Source: Eubacteriales bacterium (GTDB lineage: Bacteria; Bacillota; Clostridia; Lachnospirales; Lachnospiraceae). Taken from it: a stretch of DNA of 64,000 nt. The notes under the pieces were generated by a model. That model worked only from the letters and a program-made list of their open reading frames with translations, did no database searches and had not been told where the DNA came from. Within the stretch, counting starts at the first letter, position 1. Every line of letters begins with the position of its first letter. The stretch lies in contig JAUNDV010000001.1 in assembly GCA_030525875.1 (NCBI GenBank), positions 1-64,000 on the forward strand, written 5' to 3'. The position numbers were made by a program, and so were the translations under genes. Shown in pieces: positions 9,189 to 17,886 of this stretch.

Positions 9189-10585
9189 TGAAAGATACAA
9201 TTGCTGCAATTGCTACAGGACTTACAGAATCAGGCATAGGAATAATAAGAATGTCAGGTCCTGATAGTTATGATATTATAAGTAAAATTTTCAAGACTAA
9301 GTCAGGCAAAAAAATTAATTTAGAGGAAAGTCACAAGGTTCATTACGGTTTTATATTTGATGGAAGTGATCATGATAGTGTTTCACGTGAAACATTGGAC
9401 GAAGTTCTTGTAATCAATATGAAGGGACCTAGATCATTTACAGGAGAAGATGTAATAGAAATAGATTGTCATGGCGGAGTTCTTATGATGAAAAGAATTC
9501 TCGAATTAACGCTGAAAAATGGAGCCAGACTATCAGAACCTGGTGAATTTACAAAGAGAGCTTTTTTGAATGGAAAATTAGATCTAAGTCAGGCAGAAGC
9601 AGTAATCGATATAATTAATGCCAAAAATGATAATGCACTTAAAGCTTCAGTTAAACAGCTTAAGGGTGTAGTGTCTGACAAAATTAAAAAATGTAGAGAA
9701 ATTATTCTAGAAGATACTGCGTTTATAGAAGCGGCTTTGGATGATCCCGAACATATTTCTTTGGAAGGATTTAATGATAAGCTTTCTAATGATATAAATA
9801 ATTTAAGCAAAGATATTGAGTATATGATCAGAACATCTGAAAATGGAAAGCTGATTAAAGAGGGAATAAATACTGTAATTGTTGGTAAACCAAATGCTGG
9901 TAAATCGTCATTATTAAATGCACTTATGGGCGAAGAAAGAGCAATAGTTACAGATATTGCAGGTACAACGAGAGATACACTTGAAGAAAGTATTAATCTT
10001 GGTGGTATAAGCCTGAATATAATTGATACAGCAGGAATAAGAGATACTGATGATATAGTTGAAAAAATTGGCGTTGAAAGAGCATTGAATGCAGCTGAGA
10101 ATGCAGATCTAATTATCTATGTGGTCGATGGTGCGGTCAAGCTCGACGATTCCGATTATAAAATAATAGATTTTATAAAATCACATAATAAGAAAGTACT
10201 TATAGTTCTTAATAAATATGACCTTGAGCAGAAGGTAAATGCAGAGGATTTATATGAATTAAAAAATGCATCTCTAATAAATGCTTCTGCGAAGAAGCTT
10301 ATAGGAATAGATGAAATACAAAGTGAAATAGAAAAGCTTTTTTATAACGGTTCTATTAGCTTTAATGATGAGTTCTATATTACTTCAGCAAGACAGAAAA
10401 ATGCATTAATAGAAGCGCTTGAAGCTTTAAAAAATGTCGATGACTCGATCAAATGTAATATGCCTGAGGATTTTTATTCTATAGATCTTATGAATGCATA
10501 TACCAGTTTAGGCTATGTATTGGGTGAGGAAGTGGATGAAGATCTGGTAAATGAGATATTCGGAAAGTTCTGTATGGGAAAATAA
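9188..10585 (+). CDS. mnmE: tRNA modification GTPase MnmE
   Basis: The 465-residue GTPase works with MnmG on tRNA wobble uridines. It shows the folate-binding N-terminal domain (DTIAAIATGLTESGIGIIR), the GTPase domain with P-loop GKPNAGKSS, DTAG and NKYD, and the C-terminal FCMGK whose Cys is diagnostic. A parS site at 9379-9394 lies inside the coding sequence and is read as VSRET. In many Firmicutes mnmE precedes mnmG; here it follows rsmG and is next to parA. Confidence 0.96.
   Translation: MKDTIAAIATGLTESGIGIIRMSGPDSYDIISKIFKTKSGKKINLEESHKVHYGFIFDGSDHDSVSRETLDEVLVINMKGPRSFTGEDVIEIDCHGGVLMMKRILELTLKNGARLSEPGEFTKRAFLNGKLDLSQAEAVIDIINAKNDNALKASVKQLKGVVSDKIKKCREIILEDTAFIEAALDDPEHISLEGFNDKLSNDINNLSKDIEYMIRTSENGKLIKEGINTVIVGKPNAGKSSLLNALMGEERAIVTDIAGTTRDTLEESINLGGISLNIIDTAGIRDTDDIVEKIGVERALNAAENADLIIYVVDGAVKLDDSDYKIIDFIKSHNKKVLIVLNKYDLEQKVNAEDLYELKNASLINASAKKLIGIDEIQSEIEKLFYNGSISFNDEFYITSARQKNALIEALEALKNVDDSIKCNMPEDFYSIDLMNAYTSLGYVLGEEVDEDLVNEIFGKFCMGK
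9379..9394. promoter_or_regulatory. parS centromere site (inside mnmE)
   Basis: Perfect match to the Firmicutes parS 16-mer TGTTTCACGTGAAACA. It binds ParB, which then spreads and loads condensin near the origin. It is one of four sites within 2.4 kb. Confidence 0.95.
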
Positions 10586-10605
10586 AAATGTAAAGATATT
10601 TTGGT

Positions 10606-10647
10606 AAATACTTATAAGCGTTTCACGTGAAACATTTATAAGTATTT
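10606..10647. promoter_or_regulatory. parS-like site at the centre of a 42-bp palindrome, possible mnmE terminator
   Basis: CGTTTCACGTGAAACA (10619-10634) differs from parS consensus at one outer base. Arms 10606-10617 and 10636-10647 extend it to a 42-bp palindrome with 19 of 21 positions matching. The RNA would form a long hairpin just after the mnmE stop, followed by ATTTT, so it could act as terminator as well as a ParB site. Confidence 0.85.
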
Positions 10648-10705
10648 ATTTTAAAATAATAATATGTTATTATATATAAACGTAGTTTTATAAAGAAGAT
10701 GAGAT

Positions 10706-10733
10706 AAGCAATGTTTCACGTGAAACATTGCTT
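10706..10733. promoter_or_regulatory. parS site in a 28-bp perfect palindrome just upstream of parA
   Basis: The perfect parS 16-mer at 10712-10727 is embedded in a perfect 28-bp palindrome (10706-10733). It ends 17 bp before the parA start, so ParB bound here could also repress parAB. Repression is inference. Confidence 0.93.
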
Positions 10734-10750
10734 TATGATATGGAGGAAAA

Positions 10751-11518
10751 ATGGGCAGAATAATATCTATAACCAATCAGAAGGGCGGTGTAGGAAAAAC
10801 AACTACAGCAATAAATCTTTCATCCTGTCTTGCTGAGGCTTCTCAAAAAGTATTATTAATAGATTTTGATCCTCAGGGAAATACATCTAGTGGATTAAAC
10901 AGAGATAATGAAGAAGAAACAAAAACTATATATGATTTGATTTGCGACAATGCGACAATTGAAGAATGTATAATCAAGGATGTGGTTGAGGGCTTAGATT
11001 TGATCATATCTGATATGAATCTGGCTGGAGCAGAGGTGGAGTTTCAGGGACTTGATGATATGGAAACAAGACTTAAAAATGTGCTTGATCCAATAAAAAA
11101 TGATTATGATTATATATTTATTGATTGTCCACCTTCATTGAATGTTATTACTATAAATGCACTTACTGCATCTGATTGTGTAATTATTCCTATACAGTGC
11201 GAATATTATGCTCTTGAAGGACTAAATCAGGTGCTAAAGACAATTTATCTTGTGAAAAGAAAATTAAATCCAGAGCTTTACGTTGAGGGAGTTCTTTTTA
11301 CCATGTACGATCAAAGAACAAATCTAAGTGCCCAGGTTGTAGAGACAGTTAAAGAAAATCTTGATGAAAATATATATGAGACTGTAATACCTAGAAATAT
11401 AAGGCTGGCAGAAGCTCCTTCACATGGAGAGCCTATTAATATATATGATTCTAATTCAAGAGGTGCAGAGAGCTATAGAATGCTAGCGGCTGAAATAATG
11501 GATAATGAAAAAAGGTAA
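10751..11518 (+). CDS. parA: Chromosome partitioning ATPase ParA (Soj)
   Basis: This 255-residue ATPase has the deviant Walker A KGGVGKTT near residue 10, the Walker A' motif LLIDFDPQGN and Walker B YIFIDCPPSL. Without an N-terminal DNA-binding extension it is a Soj-type ParA, which cooperates with ParB-parS in origin segregation and modulates DnaA. GGAGG precedes the ATG. parB starts 14 bp after its stop. Confidence 0.96.
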   Translation: MGRIISITNQKGGVGKTTTAINLSSCLAEASQKVLLIDFDPQGNTSSGLNRDNEEETKTIYDLICDNATIEECIIKDVVEGLDLIISDMNLAGAEVEFQGLDDMETRLKNVLDPIKNDYDYIFIDCPPSLNVITINALTASDCVIIPIQCEYYALEGLNQVLKTIYLVKRKLNPELYVEGVLFTMYDQRTNLSAQVVETVKENLDENIYETVIPRNIRLAEAPSHGEPINIYDSNSRGAESYRMLAAEIMDNEKR

Positions 11519-11532
11519 ATAGGGAGATAAAC

Positions 11533-12534
11533 ATGAGTGCAAAAAAAGCATTAGGAAAGGGTCTCGGATCAATATTTGGAAGAGATGACTTGGAAGAAGA
11601 AGTAATCCATAAAAAAAATACTGACAAAACAATTTCTGATAATAAGTTGTCATCAGTAAGTAATAAAAGAAGCAAAGAAATAACGAATAAAGAAGAAACT
11701 TATATAAAGAAAAATAAATTAATAAATACAGAGAGTGATAAAGATGAAAATGTTTCACGTGAAACATTAATTAAGATATCATTAATAGAACCTAATAAAA
11801 CACAGCCAAGAAAGATATTTGATGAAGAACCTCTGAAAGAGTTAGCAGAATCAATAAAAAAATATGGCATATTACAGCCATTGATTGTTAAGAAAAATGG
11901 CATAATGTATGAAATTATAGCTGGAGAGAGAAGATGGAGAGCGGCAAAGCTTGCCGGTCTAACTGAAGTACCTGTAATTATTAGGGATTTTGAAAAACAG
12001 GAAGCAGCTGAAATTGCAATAATTGAAAATATTCAAAGAGAAGATTTAGGAGCTGTAGAAGAAGCAAGAGCATATCAGGCTCTTATAAATGAATTTGGGC
12101 TTACACAGGAAGAAGTTGCAAATAAAGTTTTTAAAAATAGAACAACAATTACAAATAGTATTAGACTATTAAGCTTGTGTGATGAAGTATTAAAGCTTCT
12201 GGAAGAAAATAAGATCACTGCGGGACATGCAAGATGTCTGGTAACAATTGAAGATCCTGAAGTTCAATTAAGTATAGCTAATGAAATTATAAGCAAAAAA
12301 TTAAGTGTAAGAAACACTGAAAAACTTGTAAAGTCTATCGGAAAAAATAAAACAGATTCAAAGAGTGAAGCAGAGCAGGAATTAGACATGTATCTTATCG
12401 ATATTGCAAGAAAGCTTACAGGAGAACTTGGAACCAAAGTACAGATAAAACAAGGAGTAAAGGGAAAAGGAAAAATAGAAATAGATTACTACTCTGAAGA
12501 CGACTTAAACAAAATTATAGAAAAGCTTAGATAA
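11533..12534 (+). CDS. parB: Chromosome partitioning protein ParB (Spo0J)
   Basis: The 333-residue protein starts with the LGKGLGSIFG segment that stimulates ParA. A long, low-complexity charged linker of about 70 residues follows, then the ParB/Srx CTP-binding core (TQPRKIF, IAGERRWRAAKLAGL, ENIQREDL) and the helix-turn-helix. ParB is a CTP-dependent clamp that loads at parS. The linker is longer than in B. subtilis Spo0J and the gene itself carries a perfect parS in that linker (read as VSRET). Confidence 0.96.
   Translation: MSAKKALGKGLGSIFGRDDLEEEVIHKKNTDKTISDNKLSSVSNKRSKEITNKEETYIKKNKLINTESDKDENVSRETLIKISLIEPNKTQPRKIFDEEPLKELAESIKKYGILQPLIVKKNGIMYEIIAGERRWRAAKLAGLTEVPVIIRDFEKQEAAEIAIIENIQREDLGAVEEARAYQALINEFGLTQEEVANKVFKNRTTITNSIRLLSLCDEVLKLLEENKITAGHARCLVTIEDPEVQLSIANEIISKKLSVRNTEKLVKSIGKNKTDSKSEAEQELDMYLIDIARKLTGELGTKVQIKQGVKGKGKIEIDYYSEDDLNKIIEKLR
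11751..11766. promoter_or_regulatory. parS centromere site (inside parB)
   Basis: Perfect parS 16-mer within the variable linker region of parB, in the same reading register (VSRET) as the site in mnmE. Confidence 0.95.
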
Positions 12535-12646
12535 GAGGAAATTTAATAGATAAAGGGAACTTTAGTAGATAGAGTGAAAAAGTTTTACCAGATAGAAGAA
12601 CTTATTATGGTAGTAGTGGATAAAAAATAGATAGGAGGAAAATCCA

Positions 12647-13135
12647 ATGGTAATGGATATTATGACTATTGTTGCAATAGCTTCAGTTGTAATAAGCCTG
12701 ATAAGCCTTATTGTGGCTACAATTGCAATAAAAAAGTATAATGCCTTGTATCGTAAATATGATATGTTTATGAGAGGAAGAGATGCTGAGAGTCTTGAGG
12801 ATTTTATCATAGAAGAAAGATATGATATAGAAGAGCTTCAGGATGCTGATGCATCAAATAAAGAAGCAATGAGACTTATGAATAGAAATATAAGATCCTC
12901 ATTTCAGAAGTTTGGCATAGTACATTATGATGCATTCGATGGTATGGGTGGAAAGATGTCTTTTGCGATGACTATGCTTGATTATACAAACAGTGGAATA
13001 GTGCTAAATTGCATGCATGCAAGAGAAGGCTGTTTTTTATATGTTAAAGAGGTAGATGCAGGAACAACAGATACACCTCTCGGAGCAGAGGAAAAAGAAT
13101 CTTTAGAGAGAGCACTTGGATATATAAAGGATTAA
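12647..13135 (+). CDS. DUF4446 family membrane-anchored protein
   Basis: The 162-residue protein has one N-terminal membrane segment (residues 6-30), then a helical stretch, then the conserved block KFGIVHYDAFDGMGGKMSFA and NCMHAREGCFLYVKEV that marks DUF4446. The family has no known function and is often found downstream of parB in Clostridia. AGGAGG sits 8 bp before the ATG. The next gene starts 5 bp after its stop. Confidence 0.85.
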   Translation: MVMDIMTIVAIASVVISLISLIVATIAIKKYNALYRKYDMFMRGRDAESLEDFIIEERYDIEELQDADASNKEAMRLMNRNIRSSFQKFGIVHYDAFDGMGGKMSFAMTMLDYTNSGIVLNCMHAREGCFLYVKEVDAGTTDTPLGAEEKESLERALGYIKD

Positions 13136-13140
13136 AATAA

Positions 13141-15657
13141 TTGAAAATTAAAAAAAATACTAAAAAATATATAATAAGAGCAGTTGTTTTAATAGTAGTA
13201 TTTATTCTGTCTTTGACATTGTATTTTGCATGGAGCTTTTTTAATACAGAAAAAGAGTATACTGTATATACCTCGATGGAAGAACCAACGCTTCCGGTTA
13301 TGTACAGCATTTCCAATGGAAAAGAAATAAACTGTCTTCATGGATATCTACAGGATATGAAGAATGAAGCCAATAGTGATTCTATAATAGTTCTTCCAGA
13401 AGACAGAAAGCTGGAAATGAGAATAGCTGAATACAACAATATGGTAGCTAAAGTATCATATGAGATAAGAAGTCTTGATCTTGAACATTTTATTGAGAAG
13501 ACAGATGTGACAGAAATAAGAAGAGGCAATGATGGTAATACCTATATTACTTTACCAATACAGAACCTTATAGAGAAGGATAAACAATATCTTTTAAAGA
13601 TTCAGCTTGATACAGGCGAAAAGACAGTAAATTATTATACTAGAATAATATGGACAGATAAGAATTATATAGGACAGATGATAGATCTGGCACTCGAATT
13701 TACAGAGAAAACCTTTGATTATAATGCAGCTAAAGATCTTACGTCTTATTTGGAAATTAATCCTAATAGAGATAATTCTGATCTGGCAGACGTAGATATA
13801 AGCTCTAGCTTTTCACAGATTACATGGGCTGGAACTGGGATGAAACTTGCCTCAGAACCAAAGGTATGTGTCCGGGAATATGATGGAATCATGTGTCTTA
13901 TAGATGTAAGTTATACGGCTGAGAGAATGAATGAGCTCAATAAGGCGGAAAAATACAGAGTAAAAGACACATATACTATGAGAATGGGGTCACAAAGAAT
14001 ATATTTGATGAATTTTGATAGAAAAACAAATCAAATATTCGAGGGCAACAAGCATTTATTTACTGGAAAGAGAATATTACTTGGAATCGCAGATATTTCA
14101 ACACTGCAAACTGCTAAATCAAACAATGGAAGATTCATAGTATTTAAAACCAATAATGAAATATGGTCTTATGATCAAAAAGAAAAGGTCGCAGTAAACA
14201 TTTTTTCTTTCAGAAGCGAAACGGATGATGGCGTAAGAGCTGATTTTGACAGACATGACCTTAAAATACTTTCTGTAGATGACAGCGGAAATATTGACTT
14301 TGTTGTTTATGGATATATGAACAGAGGTCGTCATGAGGGATATAATGGTATAGTGTATTATCACTATAGCGAAGCAAATGATACTATAATAGAAAGCTTC
14401 TTTATTCCTATTGAAAAAGGTTTTGAAAAGATCAAATATGAGCTGGATGAGCTTTGCATTAAAGGTGCTAATGATATGCTTTACATGAAGCAAAATAATG
14501 CCATAGTAGCTATAGATCTTAAATCTCTTGAAACTCTGGATATTGCTTCAAACTTAGAAGATGGAGGATATGCCATAAGTAAGGATCAGACTAAGATAGC
14601 ATGGCTGGATGGAAGTTTATATCATTCGTCAAAGATTCAGTTTATGGATATTACAACTGGAAATACTCAGAGTATAAGTGCTGACATAGATGAGCTTTTA
14701 AGAATTATAGGTTTCAGCGGACATGATCTTGTATATGGAAGAGCCAGAAGCGATGATTTCTGGTACTTGAGTAATAGAATTAAGGGACTTCCAATGTATA
14801 AGTTAGAAATAGTGGATGGAAATCTGAATATTCAAAAGGAATATAATAAGGAAGATCTGTATATTGAAAATGTAAGAATAGAAGATAATCGAATCCATTT
14901 GAAAATATATAATAAGACAGAAGAACCAAATTCTTACAGATACTGGGGAGAGGATACGATTATTTGCAATGAAAGCAGAAAAGAGTATGGAATCGATAAT
15001 ATAGCTTCTGCGAATACAAATGACAGAAAAAAGATTTACTATGTTTCATTGGATGAGGAAATTAAAACTACAAGAAACCTGAAAGTACGTGTACCAGGAA
15101 AAATTTCCTATGAAAATGCAGGAAGAATAGAACTTATGAGATCTGAAAAGTCAGATCAGAAACTTTGGCTATATGCTTATGAAAATGGAAGATTAAGCAT
15201 GGTAACGACTAGCTTAGATAAAGCCATAGAATATTGTTATGATGAATTAGGTTTTATCACAGACAAAAACGGAAGTATATTATATAATAGAACTGACAGA
15301 GAATCACAAAGTACTATAGAAGGTCCTTTGCAGAAGGCTCTGCCTATTATAAAAAATCTTGAAACCTTCAAAGAAAATAAAGCTTATGAAGATGATGGGA
15401 TTGTTATACTAGATGCTCAAGGCCTTGATCTGAATCAGATATCATATTATATATATCAGGGTCTTCCAGTAGTTTTTTATACCAAAGATATGCATTATTA
15501 TCTTATTTATGGCTATGATAATTTCAATATCAAGATCTATGATCCGTTTGAAGAAAATGAAGAAAACAGAGCCTCTTTGATGGGCAAGGAGGAGGCTGAA
15601 AGCTGGTTTATAGATCATCAGTCAGATTTTGTAGTTGCTGTACAGAATAAAGGTTAA
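13141..15657 (+). CDS. Large exported protein of unknown function with a C39-peptidase-like C-terminus
   Basis: The 838-residue protein has a basic N-terminus and one membrane segment (about residues 11-32); the rest is predicted outside the cell. The middle resembles a propeller-like or repeated beta domain (WSYDQ, IVAIDLKSLETLDIAS, IAWLDGSLYHS). The last 80 residues contain HYYLIYGYDNFNIKIYDPF, resembling the His/Asp half of C39-type papain-fold domains, but I see no matching catalytic Cys upstream. It may be a pseudo-peptidase or binding domain. It starts at TTG 13141 behind a weak AAGGA site and follows DUF4446. Function unknown. Confidence 0.6.
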   Translation: MKIKKNTKKYIIRAVVLIVVFILSLTLYFAWSFFNTEKEYTVYTSMEEPTLPVMYSISNGKEINCLHGYLQDMKNEANSDSIIVLPEDRKLEMRIAEYNNMVAKVSYEIRSLDLEHFIEKTDVTEIRRGNDGNTYITLPIQNLIEKDKQYLLKIQLDTGEKTVNYYTRIIWTDKNYIGQMIDLALEFTEKTFDYNAAKDLTSYLEINPNRDNSDLADVDISSSFSQITWAGTGMKLASEPKVCVREYDGIMCLIDVSYTAERMNELNKAEKYRVKDTYTMRMGSQRIYLMNFDRKTNQIFEGNKHLFTGKRILLGIADISTLQTAKSNNGRFIVFKTNNEIWSYDQKEKVAVNIFSFRSETDDGVRADFDRHDLKILSVDDSGNIDFVVYGYMNRGRHEGYNGIVYYHYSEANDTIIESFFIPIEKGFEKIKYELDELCIKGANDMLYMKQNNAIVAIDLKSLETLDIASNLEDGGYAISKDQTKIAWLDGSLYHSSKIQFMDITTGNTQSISADIDELLRIIGFSGHDLVYGRARSDDFWYLSNRIKGLPMYKLEIVDGNLNIQKEYNKEDLYIENVRIEDNRIHLKIYNKTEEPNSYRYWGEDTIICNESRKEYGIDNIASANTNDRKKIYYVSLDEEIKTTRNLKVRVPGKISYENAGRIELMRSEKSDQKLWLYAYENGRLSMVTTSLDKAIEYCYDELGFITDKNGSILYNRTDRESQSTIEGPLQKALPIIKNLETFKENKAYEDDGIVILDAQGLDLNQISYYIYQGLPVVFYTKDMHYYLIYGYDNFNIKIYDPFEENEENRASLMGKEEAESWFIDHQSDFVVAVQNKG

Positions 15658-15708
15658 AGCTTGGATTTTTAATAAATTTTGCTTTATTTAAGCCTTTATG
15701 TCACTACC

Positions 15709-15736
15709 TTTACAAATGTAAAAAATATGATATAAT
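15709..15736 (+). promoter_or_regulatory. Sigma-A type promoter of murA
   Basis: -35 TTTACA (15709-15714) and -10 TATAAT (15731-15736) are separated by 16 bp, upstream of murA. Confidence 0.7.
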
Positions 15737-15746
15737 GTGCATAATA

Positions 15747-15780
15747 AAGAGCATCACTTGATTGGATGCTCTTTTATTTT
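15747..15780 (+). terminator. Terminator-like hairpin in the murA 5' leader
   Basis: AAGAGCATC (15747-15755) pairs with GATGCTCTT (15765-15773), followed by TTATTTT. It lies between the predicted murA promoter and the murA ribosome site, almost at the transcript start. It may terminate a short transcript, act as an attenuator, or shield the 5' end of the mRNA. Confidence 0.65.
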
Positions 15781-15794
15781 GAAAGGACTAATCT

Positions 15795-17087
15795 ATGGAT
15801 CAATATATTATAAAGGGTGGTCAGAAGCTCAAAGGAGAGGTTACCATAGGCGGAGCAAAGAATGCAGCTTTAGGAATTCTTGCAGCAGCTATCATGACAA
15901 ATGATAATGTGCTTATCGAAAACCTTCCTGATGTTAAAGACATCAATGTCATGCTTGAGGCTATTGAAGAAATAGGAGCGAGAGTTGACAGAGTTGACAG
16001 ACATACTGTTAAAATAAATGCCAGTGGAATTAAGGAAGTATCTGTTGATGATGAATTCATTAGAAGAATAAGGGCTTCCTATTATTTCATAGGAGCACTT
16101 CTTGGAAAATACAAGGATGCAAAGGTTCCTCTTCCTGGGGGATGTAATATAGGGTCAAGGCCTATAGATCAGCATATAAAGGGCTTTAAAGCACTTGGTG
16201 CTGAGGTTAAGATAGAGTCTGGAGCTGTTATTGCAAAGGCAGAAAGCTTAAAGGCTGCACATATTTATCTGGATGTGGTGTCAGTAGGTGCAACAATTAA
16301 TATAATGATGGTCGCGGCTATGGCTGATGGTCAGACTATTATAGAAAATGCGGCAAAGGAGCCACATATAGTTGATGTTGCTAACTTCCTCAATAGTATG
16401 GGAGCAAATATCAAGGGAGCAGGAACAGATACTATACGTATAAGAGGAGTCGAGAGACTTCACGGCACCGAATATGCAATTATTCCTGATCAGATAGAGG
16501 CTGGAACCTTTATGTGTATGGCAGCTGCAACAAGGGGAGATATCCTCATAAAGAATGTTATTCCTAAGCATCTGGAGTCAATCACAGCTAAGCTTCTGGA
16601 GATGGGAAATGAAGTAGAGGAATACGATGAGGCAGTCCGGGTTATAGGAGCTGCTTCACAGAGACATACAGATATAAAGACTCTTCCATATCCCGGATTT
16701 CCAACAGATATGCAGCCACAGATGACAGTAACACTCTCTCTTGCAGAGGGAACAAGTATGGTTACTGAAAGTATATTTGAAAATCGATTCAAATATGTAG
16801 ATGAGCTTGCAAGAATGGGTGGAAACATCAAGGTAGAGGGAAATGTAGCCGTTATAGATGGCATAGATAGATTTTCAGGAGCATCAGTAACCTCACCTGA
16901 CTTAAGAGCAGGAGCTGCACTTGTTATAGCTGCTCTGGCAGCAGACGGAATCAGCATTGTAGAGGAAATAGGATATATCCAGAGAGGCTACGAGAAGTTT
17001 GAAGAAAAGATAGCAGGACTTGGAGGAAAGATTGAGATAATAAGTTCCGAAAAGGAAGCACAAAAGTTTAAATTTAAGGTGAGCTGA
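15795..17087 (+). CDS. murA: UDP-N-acetylglucosamine 1-carboxyvinyltransferase MurA
   Basis: MurA transfers enolpyruvate from PEP to UDP-GlcNAc, the first committed step of peptidoglycan synthesis. The 430-residue protein has the GGAKNAALG motif near the start, the PGGCNIGSRPIDQH loop with the fosfomycin-target Cys, and FPTDMQPQM, RFKYVDEL and DLRAGAAL later. GAAAGGA precedes the ATG. It is followed by the potassium regulator gene after one base. Confidence 0.97.
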   Translation: MDQYIIKGGQKLKGEVTIGGAKNAALGILAAAIMTNDNVLIENLPDVKDINVMLEAIEEIGARVDRVDRHTVKINASGIKEVSVDDEFIRRIRASYYFIGALLGKYKDAKVPLPGGCNIGSRPIDQHIKGFKALGAEVKIESGAVIAKAESLKAAHIYLDVVSVGATINIMMVAAMADGQTIIENAAKEPHIVDVANFLNSMGANIKGAGTDTIRIRGVERLHGTEYAIIPDQIEAGTFMCMAAATRGDILIKNVIPKHLESITAKLLEMGNEVEEYDEAVRVIGAASQRHTDIKTLPYPGFPTDMQPQMTVTLSLAEGTSMVTESIFENRFKYVDELARMGGNIKVEGNVAVIDGIDRFSGASVTSPDLRAGAALVIAALAADGISIVEEIGYIQRGYEKFEEKIAGLGGKIEIISSEKEAQKFKFKVS

Positions 17088-17088
17088 T

Positions 17089-17736
17089 ATGAAATCTGTA
17101 TTGATGATAGGAATGGGAAGGTTTGGAAGACATATGTCTGAAAAGCTTTTGGAGCTGGGACACGAGGTAATGGCTGTAGATATGGATGAGAACCGTATAA
17201 TACAGTCAAGACAGTTTGTAACAAATTCAGAGATAGGCGATGCTTCACATGAAGATTTTATAAAACATTTAGGTGTTGAAAATTATGATCTGTGTGTTGT
17301 ATCAATAGGAGATAATTTTCAGAATTCTCTGATCATTACTTCACTATTGAGAGAACAGGGTGCAAAATTTATCGTTTCAAGAGCATCAAGAGATATACAG
17401 GCAAAGCTTCTTTTAAGAAATGGTGCAAATGAGGTTATATATCCAGAGAAGGAGCAGGCTATAACGGCAGCAGTAAGATTTGGATCAGATAATGTATTTG
17501 GATATATTCCACTTACAGAGGATATAGCTATATATGAGACACCAGTTCCGGCAGCATGGATAGGAAAGACTCTTGCAGAGCTTAATATTAGAAAGAAATT
17601 TGATATAAATGTTGTAGCTATAAAGCTTGGAGACAGAATAATATCTACTCCCGGAGCAGAATATGTATTTACAGGAACAGAGGTTATATTTATCATAGGA
17701 ACAGAAGAAAAGGTTCAGACTTTTACAAAATTTTAA
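17089..17736 (+). CDS. KtrA/TrkA-type potassium channel regulatory subunit
   Basis: The 215-residue cytoplasmic protein has an N-terminal RCK_N Rossmann domain (MIGMGRFGRHMSEKLLELGHEVMAVDMDE) and a C-terminal TrkA_C domain ending in a typical FIIGTEE strand. It gates a KtrB/TrkH pore by binding nucleotides; in Firmicutes the C-terminal domain often binds c-di-AMP. The pore gene lies just downstream on the opposite strand, so the pair is convergent rather than one operon. It starts one base after murA. Confidence 0.9.
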   Translation: MKSVLMIGMGRFGRHMSEKLLELGHEVMAVDMDENRIIQSRQFVTNSEIGDASHEDFIKHLGVENYDLCVVSIGDNFQNSLIITSLLREQGAKFIVSRASRDIQAKLLLRNGANEVIYPEKEQAITAAVRFGSDNVFGYIPLTEDIAIYETPVPAAWIGKTLAELNIRKKFDINVVAIKLGDRIISTPGAEYVFTGTEVIFIIGTEEKVQTFTKF

Positions 17737-17754
17737 TATAATTAATCATTAAAG

Positions 17755-17791
17755 AAAGAGCGGAAATCCCAAGTGTGGAATCCGCTCTTTT
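17755..17791. terminator. Bidirectional terminator between the convergent potassium genes
   Basis: AAAGAGCGGA (17755-17764) pairs perfectly with TCCGCTCTTT (17781-17790), with T-rich sequence on the right and A-rich sequence on the left. Confidence 0.88.
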
Positions 17792-17886
17792 AGTATACGT
17801 AGATTTAGATGTATATGTTTTTAATATGTGAATATTGTGGATAAAAAGCATTTTCAGAAGGCATAATGTTGAAAACTGCTGTGAGT

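Noticed and set aside
14477..14492. parS-like sequence TGCTTTACATGAAGCA
   Set aside because: Four positions differ from consensus, including the central CG; unlikely to bind ParB, so not counted as a fifth site.
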